From NCBI RefSeq assembly GCF_022565475.1, contig NZ_JAIUMR010000008.1, positions 82,415 through 146,414 on the forward strand: DNA of 64,000 bases, in the 5' to 3' direction. The stretch comes from Aliidiomarina sp. Lineage in GTDB: Bacteria; Pseudomonadota; Gammaproteobacteria; Enterobacterales; Alteromonadaceae. This document shows positions 1 to 10,082 of this stretch, in pieces (the stretch's first letter is position 1; each line of letters starts with the position of its first letter). The notes beneath the pieces were generated by a model that saw only the letters and a list, made by a program, of their open reading frames with translations, was not told the DNA's origin and did not search any database. A program made the translations under genes and the position numbers.

Positions 1-370
1 AGAACAAATTCATCATCTAAAAACCGGCGCTTTGATTCGTGCTGCCATGCAACTTGGGGCAATTGCTGCACCGAACCGAACCCCAGAAATTATGACAGCG
101 ATTGATGATTATGCTCATGCGATAGGTTTAGCGTTTCAAGTGAAGGACGATATTCTCGACCTCACCAGCACTCCAGAAATGCTCGGCAAAGCGACCGAAG
201 CTGATCTAGCGCTGAATAAAACCACGTATGCGACGCTTCTGGGGGTTGCCGGTGCCGAGCAATTGCTCCGTCAATTGACCGAAAAAGCGCTACACGCTTT
301 GCAGCAAATCCCGTACAATACGCAGCTATTGCAAGATTTTACTGACTATTTAGTAACACGAGACCACTAG
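1..370 (+). CDS. ispA: Farnesyl diphosphate synthase, C-terminal part
   Basis: This is the C-terminal end of a trans-prenyltransferase that condenses IPP with DMAPP/GPP to make farnesyl diphosphate in the cytoplasm. The reading frame is open to base 2 ([15 protein letters not shown]...), so the ORF-track start at 32 is only an internal TTG and the gene enters from outside the window. The motif KTGALI and the second aspartate-rich motif DDILD (in [10 protein letters not shown]) are hallmarks of the family and bind substrate pyrophosphate through Mg2+. The stop lies 4 bases before dxs, so the two genes are almost certainly cotranscribed; IspA and Dxs are the exit and entry enzymes of short-chain isoprenoid synthesis, and xseB-ispA-dxs is a common gammaproteobacterial arrangement. 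The N-terminal two-thirds are not in the window. Confidence 0.95.
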   Translation, partial: EQIHHLKTGALIRAAMQLGAIAAPNRTPEIMTAIDDYAHAIGLAFQVKDDILDLTSTPEMLGKATEADLALNKTTYATLLGVAGAEQLLRQLTEKALHALQQIPYNTQLLQDFTDYLVTRDH

Positions 371-374
371 TATT

Positions 375-2240
375 ATGACGCAAGCAAACTCAGCATTTCC
401 ATTGCTGCACATTATCGACTCCCCTGCAGATTTACGCGGTTTACCAAAAACCAAGCTAAAGCAGGTTAGTGACGAATTGCGTCAATTTTTGCTGAGCTCG
501 GTCAGTAAGAGTAGCGGTCACCTTGCCAGCGGTTTAGGTACTGTTGAGTTAACCGTTGCCTTGCACTATGTCTTCAAAACGCCGTTTGATCATTTGGTCT
601 GGGACGTTGGCCATCAAGCCTATCCACATAAAATTCTTACCGGCCGTCGTGACCAGCTGCATACGATTCGCCAAAAAGAGGGATTACATCCGTTTCCTTG
701 GCGAGAAGAAAGTGAATATGACGTGTTGTCCGTAGGGCATTCAAGCACCTCGATCAGTGCTGCATTAGGCCTTGCCGTTGCCGCTGAAAAGGAACGTCAG
801 AATCGTAAAGTTGTCGCCATTATTGGTGACGGTGCCATGACCGCCGGAATGGCCTTTGAAGCCATGAACCATGCGGGCGATGTTTCCCCAGATATGCTGG
901 TGATTCTCAACGACAACGAAATGTCGATTTCCGAAAACGTTGGTGCGTTAAACTCCCATTTCGCCCGCCTTTTGTCAGGTAAGTTTTATACCTCACTACG
1001 GGAAGGCGGCAAGCAATTATTAAGTGGCATGCCAAGTATGCGTGAGCTGGTCAGCCGCGCGGAAGAGCATGTTAAAGGCATGGTCACGCCAGGAACCATC
1101 TTTGAAGAATTGGGTTTCAACTATATCGGACCGATTGACGGTCACGACGTTGAAAGCTTAGTCGAAACACTGACCAACATGCGTTCATTGAAAGGCCCAC
1201 AGTTACTCCACGTGGTGACGCGCAAAGGCAAAGGTTATGCGCCTGCAGAGAAAGATCCGATAGGTTACCATGGTGTCCCGAAATTCGACCCAATGACCGA
1301 CGCTCTACCGTCGAAAGCACCTAAGGTTCCCTCTTACTCACAAATTTTCGGCGACTGGCTGTGTGAAACAGCGGCAAACGATCCGCGTCTAATCGGTATT
1401 ACCCCTGCCATGCGCGAGGGTTCCGGCATGGTTGAGTTTGCCAAGCGTTTCCCTCAACAGTACTTCGATGTCGCCATTGCCGAACAGCATGCAGTCACTT
1501 TTGCCGCGGGTCTTGCCATTGCCGGTGAAAAGCCCGTGGTCGCGATTTATTCGTCGTTTTTACAACGCGCTTACGACCAGCTCATCCATGATGTTGCTTT
1601 ACAGAATTTAGATGTTCTGTTTGCCATCGATCGTGCCGGAATAGTCGGCGCGGACGGCCCAACCCACCAGGGTGCGTTCGACTTATCCTATTTGCGTTGT
1701 ATACCGAATATGGTGGTGATGACACCAAGTGACGAGAATGAATGTCGATTAATGCTACACACGGGTTATCTTTATCAAGGTCCAGCTGCGGTGCGTTATC
1801 CACGTGGTAATGGTCTTGGCGTCGACTACAGCCCATTAACCGAACTCGAGCTTGGCCGCAGTGTTAATCGCCGAAAAGGTCAAGATGTCGCGTTTCTCAA
1901 CTTTGGCACCTTGTTACCGGAAGTCTTAAGCGCTGCTGAAGCGCTAAACGCGACCGTAATTGATATGCGTTTTGTCAAACCACTCGATACCCAAGCAATC
2001 GACGAGGTATGTGCGCAACATACGCTGTTGGTCACAGTTGAAGAGAACGCCATATCAGGTGGCGCAGGTAGTGCGGTAAGTGAGTACTTACGCAGCCAGA
2101 ATAAGCAAACACCGGTGCTACATATTGGTTTACCTGACCAATTTATCAAGCATGGTAGCCAAGAAGAGATTCGCGCTGAACTCGGTCTCGACAGTCACGG
2201 TCTTCTTCACACCGTGCGCGACTATCTGGGCAAGCGCTAA
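375..2240 (+). CDS. dxs: 1-deoxy-D-xylulose-5-phosphate synthase
   Basis: Thiamine-diphosphate enzyme that condenses pyruvate and glyceraldehyde 3-phosphate, the first step of the MEP isoprenoid pathway; its product also feeds thiamine and pyridoxal synthesis. At 621 residues it has the usual length. Visible signatures are HxSTS-type [12 protein letters not shown] near residue 120, the ThDP/Mg motif GDGAMTAG...NDNEMSIS (about 150-185), and the transketolase-type glutamate segment [11 protein letters not shown] near 370, followed by [15 protein letters not shown] and the C-terminal transketolase domain. It starts 4 bases after ispA, consistent with translational coupling, and is followed by a strong hairpin terminator. 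No disruption is seen. Confidence 0.98.
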   Translation: MTQANSAFPLLHIIDSPADLRGLPKTKLKQVSDELRQFLLSSVSKSSGHLASGLGTVELTVALHYVFKTPFDHLVWDVGHQAYPHKILTGRRDQLHTIRQKEGLHPFPWREESEYDVLSVGHSSTSISAALGLAVAAEKERQNRKVVAIIGDGAMTAGMAFEAMNHAGDVSPDMLVILNDNEMSISENVGALNSHFARLLSGKFYTSLREGGKQLLSGMPSMRELVSRAEEHVKGMVTPGTIFEELGFNYIGPIDGHDVESLVETLTNMRSLKGPQLLHVVTRKGKGYAPAEKDPIGYHGVPKFDPMTDALPSKAPKVPSYSQIFGDWLCETAANDPRLIGITPAMREGSGMVEFAKRFPQQYFDVAIAEQHAVTFAAGLAIAGEKPVVAIYSSFLQRAYDQLIHDVALQNLDVLFAIDRAGIVGADGPTHQGAFDLSYLRCIPNMVVMTPSDENECRLMLHTGYLYQGPAAVRYPRGNGLGVDYSPLTELELGRSVNRRKGQDVAFLNFGTLLPEVLSAAEALNATVIDMRFVKPLDTQAIDEVCAQHTLLVTVEENAISGGAGSAVSEYLRSQNKQTPVLHIGLPDQFIKHGSQEEIRAELGLDSHGLLHTVRDYLGKR

Positions 2241-2265
2241 CAAGACCAATTCAGCTCATTGATAG

Positions 2266-2298
2266 AAAAAACGCTCGATGAACCATCGAGCGTTTTTG
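2266..2298. terminator. Bidirectional terminator between dxs and pgpA
   Basis: Perfect 10-bp stem ACGCTCGATG / CATCGAGCGT with a 3-base loop, flanked by A5 on the left and T5 on the right, so it can act in both directions. It lies between the convergent dxs and pgpA genes. Confidence 0.9.
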
Positions 2299-2315
2299 TT
2301 TGTTCAGATCAGCGT

Positions 2316-2819
2316 TTAGGCGATGGGTAGCCAGCCATAGAACAAGGCGAGATGCATAAGCACGAGTGTCATCAAGCCGGCGACAATATCGTCCAACATG
2401 ATCCCCAGTCCGCCATCGACTTTCTTGTCGAACCAAAGAATCGGCCATGGCTTGAGAATATCGAAAATACGAAAGAGGATAAAAGCCACGAGCAGAGCTT
2501 GCCAAGTCACTGGTACCGCAATCATTGCAATCATATAGCCAACGATTTCGTCCCAAACAATGGCAGGAGCATCATGTTCCCCCATCGCTTTGGCTGTTTC
2601 ACCGCACAAGTAAATGCCAATAATTGCAAAAAAAGCAACGACGCCAATATATTCAGCCAGACCCAAAGGGGCAAACAACCACACCAACAGAAGCCCTGGA
2701 ATTGTGCCGAACGTGCCAGGCGCTTTCGGTGCCAATCCGGTACCAAAGCCTAACGAACAAAAATGGATAGGGCTTTTCAGCAGTTCTTTTTTACTTAAAC
2801 GTTTATGTGCATAACCCAT
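2316..2819 (-). CDS. pgpA: Phosphatidylglycerophosphatase A
   Basis: Inner-membrane phosphatase that dephosphorylates phosphatidylglycerophosphate to phosphatidylglycerol. The 167-residue length fits the family. The N-terminal GTGLAPKAPGTFGT segment and the acidic HDAPAIVWDEIVGY segment (about residues 80-95) are the typical PgpA motifs, and several hydrophobic helices are evident. It is last in a minus-strand run ribH-nusB-thiL-pgpA, an order widespread in gammaproteobacteria, 27 bases after thiL, and ends at the bidirectional terminator shared with dxs. Confidence 0.95.
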   Translation of the reverse strand: MGYAHKRLSKKELLKSPIHFCSLGFGTGLAPKAPGTFGTIPGLLLVWLFAPLGLAEYIGVVAFFAIIGIYLCGETAKAMGEHDAPAIVWDEIVGYMIAMIAVPVTWQALLVAFILFRIFDILKPWPILWFDKKVDGGLGIMLDDIVAGLMTLVLMHLALFYGWLPIA

Positions 2820-2846
2820 GACGCAATCCTTTTTCGCAATCTGCGA

Positions 2847-3866
2847 CTAAAAGTGGCTATAGCTGGTATCGTCGAGCTTGATAACTTTGTCTTTATGGAA
2901 AAAGCGCAAGCCGCGTTGAGCTTCTATCGTACCGATACAGCTTACCGTGACACCCGCTTGGCGAACAAGACTTTCAAGCAACCCACACCGATTTTCAGGA
3001 ACCGTAAAACATAACTCATAGTCATCACCACCATTTAATTGGTAGTGCCAGCCTTCTTGCGCGTTAAGGTTTGCTCGAAAAGCGAGTGACGCCGGCAATG
3101 CATCAAGGTTAACCCGAGCGCCTACACCTGACGCAGCGAGAATATGTTGTAAATCACCCGCTAGACCGTCAGAAAGGTCAATCGCACTGGTTGCTTGATT
3201 ACGCAGTAATTGCCCAAGCGCGACACGTGGCGTGGGATAAAACAACCGCTTTTGCAACTCGTCGATGGTTGCATCGCGCAATTCAATGTTGCCCTGCAGA
3301 CCTGCCAATGCCAGTGCTGCATCCCCTAAAGTACCACTAACAAAAATACGATCGCCGGGTTGCGCGCCGCTTCGCTGTAAACAACGATCGAGTGGCAAAA
3401 TACCTTGCGCAGTGATGGTTAACGTTAGTGGCCCGCGGGTCATATCACCGCCAATTAACTCGCAGTGATAATAATCCAATGCACTAAAGAGACCTTCAGA
3501 AAACGCTTGCAACCAACTCTCGTCGACGTCCGGCAACGAACAGGCGAGTGAAACCCACGCTGGCTCAGCGCCCATGGCGGCTAGGTCACTGAGATTCACA
3601 GCCACCAGCTTATAACCAAGCGCATGTGGCGAGGTCGAATCGTCGAAGTGCACACCATTGACCATGGTGTCCGTCGTAATGGCAATACGTGATTCTGCGG
3701 GTGGCGTAACCACCGCAGCGTCATCACCAATACCAATCAGGACATCATTACGTTGACGGCGAAAGGGCGTCTTCTGATTCTCTGACATAGATGAGCCGGT
3801 CGATTGACCGGCTCGCTTTTGGAAAAACTCAGAAATGATCGCGAATTCGCGACGTTGAGCGTCCAT
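2847..3866 (-). CDS. thiL: Thiamine-monophosphate kinase
   Basis: Cytoplasmic kinase that converts thiamine monophosphate to thiamine diphosphate with ATP, the last step of cofactor synthesis (and dxs nearby is a ThDP enzyme). Family motifs in order: EFAIISEFF at the N terminus, GIGDDAAVV, TDTMVNGVHF, VNLSDLAAMGAEP, GGDMTRGPLTLTITAQG, DLSDGLAGDL and GGDDYELCFT. At 339 residues it is slightly longer than usual because of an insert (about residues 16-38, AGQSTGSS...) between the N-terminal helix and GIGDD. It lies 9 bases after nusB. Confidence 0.96.
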   Translation of the reverse strand: MDAQRREFAIISEFFQKRAGQSTGSSMSENQKTPFRRQRNDVLIGIGDDAAVVTPPAESRIAITTDTMVNGVHFDDSTSPHALGYKLVAVNLSDLAAMGAEPAWVSLACSLPDVDESWLQAFSEGLFSALDYYHCELIGGDMTRGPLTLTITAQGILPLDRCLQRSGAQPGDRIFVSGTLGDAALALAGLQGNIELRDATIDELQKRLFYPTPRVALGQLLRNQATSAIDLSDGLAGDLQHILAASGVGARVNLDALPASLAFRANLNAQEGWHYQLNGGDDYELCFTVPENRCGLLESLVRQAGVTVSCIGTIEAQRGLRFFHKDKVIKLDDTSYSHF

Positions 3867-3875
3867 ACTAACCTC

Positions 3876-4295
3876 TTATTGACGCGCTCCGCGCAGGGAA
3901 TCAACGGCTTTGTCGAGCACACCGTTGACGAAGCGATGACTATCGTCGGCGCCAAATGCTTTGGCCAATTCAATCGCTTCGTTCATAACAACTTTGTAGG
4001 GCACGTCAAGACGTGCTTTCAATTCGTATGCGGATACACGTAAAATCGCCCGTTCAATCTGGTCGAGGTCCGCAAATGGACGATCGGTGAACGGCGTTAA
4101 CGCTTGATCAAGGAGATTCGTTTGGCCAGTCACGCCACGAACAAGATCGAGAAAATACTCAACATCGACTTTGCTAACATCGTTCTCGGTGAGAAATTCA
4201 GCTTCAATGTCGACGACACTATTGCCGGACAACTGCCATGAGTAAACCGCTTGAATAGCTAAACGGCGAGCTTTGCGACGCGCTGCAGGTTTCAC
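3876..4295 (-). CDS. nusB: Transcription antitermination factor NusB
   Basis: All-helical RNA-binding protein that with NusE (S10) recognises boxA RNA in rRNA antitermination. The start KPAARRKARRLAIQAVYSWQ is the typical Arg/Lys-rich N terminus, and DQIERAILRVSAYEL plus VMNEAIELAKAFG are the conserved C-terminal segments. The 139-residue length is normal. It sits 10 bases after ribH and 9 before thiL. Confidence 0.97.
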   Translation of the reverse strand: MKPAARRKARRLAIQAVYSWQLSGNSVVDIEAEFLTENDVSKVDVEYFLDLVRGVTGQTNLLDQALTPFTDRPFADLDQIERAILRVSAYELKARLDVPYKVVMNEAIELAKAFGADDSHRFVNGVLDKAVDSLRGARQ

Positions 4296-4305
4296 AAGCT
4301 ACTCC

Positions 4306-4770
4306 TTAGAGCTGTTCAAGAACATTGATCATTTCTAAAGCGGACAATGCTGCTTCAGAACCTTTATTGCCGTGCTTCACGCCGGCGCGATCAATTGCTT
4401 GTTCATCGGTGTCTGTGGTAATCACCCCAAAAGCAACGGGAACGCCCGTTTCCATTGCGACTTGTGCAAGACCCGAATTGGCCTGACCGGCAACGAAATC
4501 GAAGTGTGGCGTACCACCTCGGATGACAGCACCAATAGCGATCACTGCAGCATAGTTGCCCGACTCAGCGGCTTTCTTAGCGGTAATGGGCAGCTCATAA
4601 GCGCCCGGCACTTTAATCACCGTGATGTCATTGGTATCGATTTGACCAATACGAACCAAGGTATCAATCGCACCTTCCATTAATTTTTCAACAATAAAGC
4701 TGTTGAAACGTGAAACCACGATAGCTACTTTTTTACCGGGTGCCGCAACACCTGCCTCAATGATCTTCAT
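4306..4770 (-). CDS. ribH: 6,7-dimethyl-8-ribityllumazine synthase
   Basis: Penultimate enzyme of riboflavin synthesis: it condenses the ribityl-aminouracil with 3,4-dihydroxybutanone 4-phosphate and forms icosahedral or pentameric assemblies. Signatures: VVSRFN near the N terminus, [47 protein letters not shown], and the C-terminal [16 protein letters not shown]. At 154 residues it is full length. The other rib genes usually found upstream (ribD, ribE, ribBA) are not adjacent here; ribH heads the nusB-thiL-pgpA run. Confidence 0.97.
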   Translation of the reverse strand: MKIIEAGVAAPGKKVAIVVSRFNSFIVEKLMEGAIDTLVRIGQIDTNDITVIKVPGAYELPITAKKAAESGNYAAVIAIGAVIRGGTPHFDFVAGQANSGLAQVAMETGVPVAFGVITTDTDEQAIDRAGVKHGNKGSEAALSALEMINVLEQL

Positions 4771-4794
4771 GAATATTCCTCAGACATACCTGAT

Positions 4795-4828
4795 AACGGC
4801 GCGAAGAATAGCATATTTTTGCGCCGTT
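4795..4828 (-). promoter_or_regulatory. Inverted repeat and possible extended -10 promoter for ribH
   Basis: The 67-base gap upstream of ribH holds an 8-bp inverted repeat AACGGCGC / GCGCCGTT with an 18-base loop. On the minus strand the loop contains TGCTATTCT, an extended -10-like element, but no good -35 hexamer. It may be the ribH promoter overlapped by an operator, or a weak terminator of the upstream acyltransferase. Weak call. Confidence 0.35.
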
Positions 4829-4837
4829 AGCACTGCG

Positions 4838-5428
4838 TTACTGTAACTCGGGGCGTTTTCCTACCGCTTGGTTGGTGAACGCTTTAATTTCAGTAAGTGC
4901 CGCTTCGACGTCTGCGCCAACCATCATAGGTTTACTAATGTTAATGGTGCGGTTCTTAAAGCAAAAAGCAATCGGCACCACCGGCACTTGCGCTTGTTGG
5001 GCGATATGCAAAAAACCCTTTTTCCATTCAGCGACTTTGCTGCGCGTACCTTCTGGAGCTATCACTAACACCATACGGTCGGCGTGGGCAAATTCATCAA
5101 TCATTTGGCCGACAACGCCATGAGCACTATCACGTCGCACAGGGATGCCGCCCAGCCACCTTAACAGACCTTTAATCGGAAACACGAAAATCTGGTGCTT
5201 GCCAAGGAAGTTCACGCGAATTCCCAAGGCTAATTTCACCATCAGACCAACAAAAAAGTCCCAATTAGAGGTGTGCGGTGCAACCGGCAGAATTGCTTTC
5301 GGAATATCAGGGATTTCACCATTTAACGTCCAACCGCCAAGCACGCGCATACCTAAACGCCCAAACCAACGACTGAAACGATTTCCTCGGGTTGGGAAGT
5401 GTTGAAAGTCCGTTTTTATTTCGCTCAC
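4838..5428 (-). CDS. 1-acylglycerol-3-phosphate acyltransferase family protein
   Basis: PlsC-like membrane-associated acyltransferase of 196 residues. The catalytic HX4D motif reads HTSNWDF near residue 52, and the substrate-binding motif reads APEGTRSKVAEWKKG near residue 125; both are diagnostic. The gap between them (NFLGKHQIF, GGIPVRRD) is typical of the short bacterial subfamily that acylates lysophospholipid or related lipids. The substrate cannot be told from sequence; the true PlsC is usually about 240 residues with an N-terminal membrane anchor, so this is probably an accessory acyltransferase. It overlaps the upstream DUF3014 gene by 4 bases (coupled translation). Confidence 0.85.
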   Translation of the reverse strand: MSEIKTDFQHFPTRGNRFSRWFGRLGMRVLGGWTLNGEIPDIPKAILPVAPHTSNWDFFVGLMVKLALGIRVNFLGKHQIFVFPIKGLLRWLGGIPVRRDSAHGVVGQMIDEFAHADRMVLVIAPEGTRSKVAEWKKGFLHIAQQAQVPVVPIAFCFKNRTINISKPMMVGADVEAALTEIKAFTNQAVGKRPELQ

Positions 5429-6294
5429 TGTTGTAGCCTCTGACGAATTTCACGTAATTTTGTTTTAACCAGTGCGCGATTGTCTGGACCCAGTCGCAGT
5501 AATTGCTTTTGCGCCGGCGGCAGAGCTTCAAGTTCAGGATCGGCAAAGGTGTACATGACTTTGTCATCGTTCAACGCTAACAGACCGGTAGGCTCTGGCG
5601 TGTCGAGAAGGATCGCAATCGCGTCGAGAATACGGTCACGTAAGCGCGAACCCGGTTGCTTAATTTCATCATGAGCCTCAACAAATAGCGGTTCAAAGCG
5701 ATTAAATAGTTTGACTAAGGCGTCGGTATCGAGATTATAAAACCACAAGGCTAAGTCATCGAAACGCGCATACGTGCGTTCGTCGATATACAGCTGATGG
5801 TCAATTTCTTGCACGACAAAACGCGACTCAGGGCCGCGGACGACCATGGCCTCCCGCACGATTTCACCGTTAGCCATACTTTCTGCCAACACGACCAGTT
5901 TACGTAAAACGTTCTCGCTCTCGACCATATCGACAGTCAAACCGGCTGCTGTGGCTTCGTCAACAAGTACCGGGCTAGCTTCATCTAAATTTGGCAGCGG
6001 CGGCTCAGGCTCAACCTCAGGAACTGGATCTAACTCTTCTTGTGGCGTTGGCACAACTTCAGACTCGGGCTCAACCACGACTTCAGGCTCCGGCTCTGGA
6101 AGTGGCTCGGGTTCAGGCTCGGCAATAACTGGCTGCTCAATCGGTGTCGGCGGGGTTGCGACCGGATCAGGCTCGCCGCCACGGGTAAACCACAAAATGG
6201 CGAGAATGACGACCAATATAGCCACCAAACCAACCACGACCTTCCCTGACAGTGCCGGTTTTGTTTCTGTTTCGGACGTTTGCTGTTCTGACAT
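5425..6294 (-). CDS. DUF3014 domain protein, membrane-anchored
   Basis: 289-residue protein of unknown function. Residues about 17-40 form one transmembrane helix, followed by a long Pro/Glu-rich linker (repeats of EPEPEP, roughly residues 45-105) that would span the periplasm, then a globular domain that begins around PPLPNLDEASP and contains the DUF3014-type YARFDDLALWFYNLD segment. The single N-terminal anchor plus extended linker suggests an envelope-spanning protein with its C-terminal domain in the periplasm. It is translationally coupled (4-base overlap) to the PlsC-like gene downstream, hinting at a link with envelope lipids, but this is inference. Confidence 0.8.
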   Translation of the reverse strand: MSEQQTSETETKPALSGKVVVGLVAILVVILAILWFTRGGEPDPVATPPTPIEQPVIAEPEPEPLPEPEPEVVVEPESEVVPTPQEELDPVPEVEPEPPLPNLDEASPVLVDEATAAGLTVDMVESENVLRKLVVLAESMANGEIVREAMVVRGPESRFVVQEIDHQLYIDERTYARFDDLALWFYNLDTDALVKLFNRFEPLFVEAHDEIKQPGSRLRDRILDAIAILLDTPEPTGLLALNDDKVMYTFADPELEALPPAQKQLLRLGPDNRALVKTKLREIRQRLQQ

Positions 6295-6313
6295 GGTCGC
6301 TCCTTACCTTACG

Positions 6314-7087
6314 CTATTGTTCAGGACGACAAAAAACCAATTCTTTGTCGGTCGACAACGAGGGATTAAATTCATAACCTGCTGTATTAAAAGACTGCAA
6401 CTCTTCGACAGAGTTCGGTTGTTGTTCAAGAATAAAACGTGCCATCATGCCACGCGCTTTTTTGGCGTAAAAGCTAATAATCTTCAACTGACCGTTCTTT
6501 GTGTCTTTAAACACTGGTGTAACGACCGGCACATTTAATTTCGCTGTCTTTACCGCTTTAAAATACTCGTTCGATGCAAGGTTAATCAATACCTTACTGT
6601 CAGATTCTGCGATAGCCTGATTTAATTTCTCGCTAATTTGATCGCCCCAATAAGTGTATAGGTCGCCGCCGTGCGGATTTTTAAGTTTAGTACCCATTTC
6701 CAACCGATAGGGCTGCATCAAATCAAGTGGTTTCAACACCCCATAAAGTCCAGACAATATGCGCATATGCTGCTGTCCATACGCCCATGTTTCTTCGTTC
6801 AGCGATGGCGCATCAAGTCCTGCATACACGTCACCATTGAATGCAAACACCGCTGCTTTAGCATTCTTCGTCGTAAAGGGTCGTTGCCATTCACTAAAAC
6901 GAGCCGCATTTAAGCCGGCGAGTTTATCGCTAATTTTCATCAGCGACGCCAGCGCTTGCGGGCTTAACTCTTTACAAATATCGACCAGTTCGGCTGCCTG
7001 ATCAAGCATCTCGGGTTGGGTATAGGTGTTGATCGGTGCAGGTGTTTCGTAATCTAAATTCTTGGCTGGAGAGACAACAAATAACAT
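6314..7087 (-). CDS. yaaA: Peroxide stress protein YaaA
   Basis: UPF0246/DUF328 family protein of 257 residues, the usual length. The N terminus [16 protein letters not shown] and the internal [28 protein letters not shown] and [16 protein letters not shown] segments are characteristic. In E. coli YaaA lowers intracellular free iron and protects DNA during H2O2 stress; biochemical activity is DNA-binding rather than enzymatic as far as known. It is transcribed on the minus strand, in its own unit: the secF terminator lies upstream and the DUF3014 gene follows 19 bases downstream. Confidence 0.95.
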   Translation of the reverse strand: MLFVVSPAKNLDYETPAPINTYTQPEMLDQAAELVDICKELSPQALASLMKISDKLAGLNAARFSEWQRPFTTKNAKAAVFAFNGDVYAGLDAPSLNEETWAYGQQHMRILSGLYGVLKPLDLMQPYRLEMGTKLKNPHGGDLYTYWGDQISEKLNQAIAESDSKVLINLASNEYFKAVKTAKLNVPVVTPVFKDTKNGQLKIISFYAKKARGMMARFILEQQPNSVEELQSFNTAGYEFNPSLSTDKELVFCRPEQ

Positions 7088-7173
7088 CTTCGATTCACCT
7101 CTTTTCTGACAGTCAACACAGGAGTTAACTTCGTATTTTTGAACAAATTGAATGAGCTACAGCTTACCACAGG

Positions 7174-7208
7174 CATAAAAAAAAGGGGATTGCCGCAGCA
7201 GTCCCCTA
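7174..7208 (-). terminator. Rho-independent terminator after secF
   Basis: On the minus strand a 6-bp stem AGGGGA / TCCCCT with a 12-base loop is followed by an eight-T run. It lies 29 bases past the secF stop and separates the sec operon from yaaA. Confidence 0.85.
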
Positions 7209-7236
7209 TTCTTTACGCCTTTGTTGACGATGACGA

Positions 7237-8193
7237 TCAGAGATAACTCTCGTGATCTTCACCTTCTTTTTCAACTTCCGGCGGCATCAAGTCTTCGCGA
7301 CTAATACCCATAGCCAACACTAAGGTGCTGCGGGTGAAGACAGACGAGTAAGTACCAACAACTACACCGACCGCTAGTGCCACGGAGAAACCGAAGATCA
7401 TTTGACCACCAAACAGCATGAGAACGATCAATACGACTAATGTGGTTAATGAGGTCACTAACGTTCGACTCAAGGTCTGGCTGAGCGAGATATTAATGAC
7501 TGAAGTCGGATCTTCCTTCCGCAGCTTCCGGAAGTTTTCACGAATCCGGTCGGCTACAACGATACTATCGTTAAGGGAGTAACCTATGACCGCGAGCAAT
7601 GCGGCCAAAATCGTTAAGTCGACCTGCATTTGCGTGACTGAGAAGAGCCCCAGAATAATAATCACGTCCTGACCAAGACCGGCGACGGCCGACAAGGCTA
7701 GTCGCCATTCGAAGCGGAACGACACGTAAATCAAAATACAGATTAACGCCACGAGCAATGCTAGACCGCCTGCTTCGGCAAGCTCTTCACCGACCTGCGG
7801 CCCGACGAACTCAACCCGACGAATTTGAATGTCGTCTTCGATGTTCGCTTGCAGCATACTCAACAATTCATTGCCGATGGCGTCCGAGTCGCCTTCGCCA
7901 CGCGGTGGGACACGCACCAGCACATCCCGCGGTGTGCCGTAGTTTTGTACAATTGCGTCGCCAAAATCATTGTCTTCAAGAACTGTACGTAACTCGCTTA
8001 AATTAGCGGGTTGCGTGAAGCCCACTTCCACGAGCGTACCGCCCGTGAAATCAAGACCCCAGTTCAACTTGTTTACTGACAATGAAATCAATGAAGCAAC
8101 AATAAGAATCACACTCAGAGCTGTTGTCCACTTATTAATGGACATAAAGTCTACGGGGCGATTCTCATCCACTTTTGTGATTTGAAAAAACAT
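7237..8193 (-). CDS. secF: Protein translocase subunit SecF
   Basis: Six-helix inner-membrane partner of SecD that uses the proton gradient to help release proteins on the periplasmic side. At 318 residues it is full length. Visible: N-terminal helix with LNWGLDFTGGTLVEVGF, periplasmic P1-like domain, then VEFVGPQVGEELAEAG and the RND-like core FRFEWRLALSA...VIGYSLNDSIVVADRIREN. It follows secD after 12 bases and is last in yajC-secD-secF. The C-terminal acidic tail ends after LMPPEVEKEGE. Confidence 0.97.
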   Translation of the reverse strand: MFFQITKVDENRPVDFMSINKWTTALSVILIVASLISLSVNKLNWGLDFTGGTLVEVGFTQPANLSELRTVLEDNDFGDAIVQNYGTPRDVLVRVPPRGEGDSDAIGNELLSMLQANIEDDIQIRRVEFVGPQVGEELAEAGGLALLVALICILIYVSFRFEWRLALSAVAGLGQDVIIILGLFSVTQMQVDLTILAALLAVIGYSLNDSIVVADRIRENFRKLRKEDPTSVINISLSQTLSRTLVTSLTTLVVLIVLMLFGGQMIFGFSVALAVGVVVGTYSSVFTRSTLVLAMGISREDLMPPEVEKEGEDHESYL

Positions 8194-8205
8194 AATACTT
8201 GCCCC

Positions 8206-10056
8206 TTAGATTGACAGCTCTTGAAGACGCTTATTGCGACCCCAAGTCAGGTTAATCACAGCACGTGTGCCAGCAATGGCGGTAAACATCGATGTGATAA
8301 TACCGATTGCTAGTGTAACTGCGAAGCCCTTGATTGAGCCGGTACCCACAGCAAAAAGAATCAGTGCTGTGATGAGTGTCGTGATATTCGCATCGGCAAT
8401 GGTTGAGAACGCATTTTCGTAGCCCCGAGCAATGGCTTGCTGCGGACTTCGTCCTTCAACCAGCTCCTCACGGATCCGCTCAAAGATAATTACGTTCGCA
8501 TCGACTGCCATACCAACGGTCAGAACGATACCCGCAATACCGGGCATGGTTAAGGTCGCACCAGGAATCATCGACATCACACCGATAATCATCACTAAGT
8601 TGGTCATCAGTGCCAAGTTAGCCACTAAACCGAACTTGCGGTAATAGATGCCCATAAACAGCAGAACCAAGATGAATGCACCAATAATCGCTTTCATACC
8701 TGCTTCGACGTTTTCTGCACCAAGGCTCGGCCCGACCGTACGTTCTTCGACGATCTGGATTGGAGCGATCAGCGCACCAGCACGGAGCAATAGCGCAAGG
8801 TTTTGTGCATCTTGTACAGAGCCGACTCCAGTAATCCGGAAATTACTGCCAAGCACCGCTTGAATCGTTGCGACACTGACGACTTCTTCCACGCGGTCAA
8901 AGGCAATACGGCCTTCGTCGGTCGTTTCGCCAGTGGCTAAGAATTCAATGAACACGGTCGCCATTGGCTTACCAATATTGCCACGGGTCGCTTGAGTCAT
9001 CATTCGACCACCAGCAGAATCCAAGGAAATATTGACTTGTGGACGATTACTCTCGTCGTAGCCAACGCTCGCGTTAACAATATGGTCACCAGTAAGAATC
9101 ACGCGGTTCTCAAGCAGAACTTGACCGCCACCACGTTGATCGAACAAACGGCTACCAAACGGCACACGGCCAGCAATCGCGTCTTGCAGGTCATTGTCGG
9201 TATCGACAAAGCGGAACTCTAGTGTTGCGGTCGCGCCTAATATCTCTTTCGCGCGCGCTGTATCTTGAACACCCGGAAGCTCAACCACGATACGGTCAGC
9301 GCCCTGACGCTGAATCAAGGGTTCAGCAACGCCGAGTTCATCGACTCGATTCCGCAAAATGGTAATATTTTGGTCGATCGCATTGCTGCGCGTTTCTTGC
9401 AGGAATTGATCCGTCATCGCCAAGGTGATGGTACGGCTCCCGGCATCAGTGCGGAAATCATAGCCTTCATATTGGTTACGCAACACCGCGCTCGCGCTTT
9501 GGAAGTCTTCCTGATTGCGCATGGTCACGATAATCGAATTACCAGAAGCTTCCACGCGTTGATAACGCAGACGCTCGTCACGCAAGCGATCTTGCACGGT
9601 CGTGACCATTTGCTCGCGAATCTTGGTGAGCGCTTCTTCCATGTCCACTTCCATCAGAAAGTGAACACCGCCACGCAAATCGAGACCGAGCTTTAATGGC
9701 TCGCCACCAATTGCGGCCAGCCAGTCCGGTGTCGCCGGCGCCAAGTTCAGCGCCACAATATATTGTGAACCGAGCTCTTGAACCAAAATCTCGCGTGCAT
9801 TGAGCTGATCTTCATCAGATTCAACGCGCACCAGCAATTGACCATTTTCAAAGGTTAAACCGCGTATTGGAATACCCGCTCGATCTAACGTTCGTTCTAC
9901 CTGTGTCACTGTATCGACAGTAACTTCACCGCCACGCGTTCCAGAAATTTGCACCGCGTAGTCTTCGCCGAATAAATTCGGCAACGCATAAAGCGTGCCG
10001 AACAATACAACGAACAGAATTAACAGGTTTTTCCATAACGGATATCTGTTTAACAC
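8206..10056 (-). CDS. secD: Protein translocase subunit SecD
   Basis: Inner-membrane Sec accessory protein with six helices and a large periplasmic P1 head. Visible: first helix with [32 protein letters not shown] (P1 domain start, about 105-125), [21 protein letters not shown], and the C-terminal transporter core [18 protein letters not shown] and [18 protein letters not shown]. The 616-residue length matches E. coli SecD (615). It sits 26 bases after yajC and 12 before secF. Confidence 0.98.
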   Translation of the reverse strand: MLNRYPLWKNLLILFVVLFGTLYALPNLFGEDYAVQISGTRGGEVTVDTVTQVERTLDRAGIPIRGLTFENGQLLVRVESDEDQLNAREILVQELGSQYIVALNLAPATPDWLAAIGGEPLKLGLDLRGGVHFLMEVDMEEALTKIREQMVTTVQDRLRDERLRYQRVEASGNSIIVTMRNQEDFQSASAVLRNQYEGYDFRTDAGSRTITLAMTDQFLQETRSNAIDQNITILRNRVDELGVAEPLIQRQGADRIVVELPGVQDTARAKEILGATATLEFRFVDTDNDLQDAIAGRVPFGSRLFDQRGGGQVLLENRVILTGDHIVNASVGYDESNRPQVNISLDSAGGRMMTQATRGNIGKPMATVFIEFLATGETTDEGRIAFDRVEEVVSVATIQAVLGSNFRITGVGSVQDAQNLALLLRAGALIAPIQIVEERTVGPSLGAENVEAGMKAIIGAFILVLLFMGIYYRKFGLVANLALMTNLVMIIGVMSMIPGATLTMPGIAGIVLTVGMAVDANVIIFERIREELVEGRSPQQAIARGYENAFSTIADANITTLITALILFAVGTGSIKGFAVTLAIGIITSMFTAIAGTRAVINLTWGRNKRLQELSI

Positions 10057-10082
10057 AATTCCGTCCTTCCCCTAGTTACTGA

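Noticed and set aside
5846-6538. 230-residue plus-strand ORF rich in Ser-Gly repeats
   Set aside because: It is the complement of the Pro/Glu-rich linker of the DUF3014 gene and the end of yaaA; low complexity and no start context.
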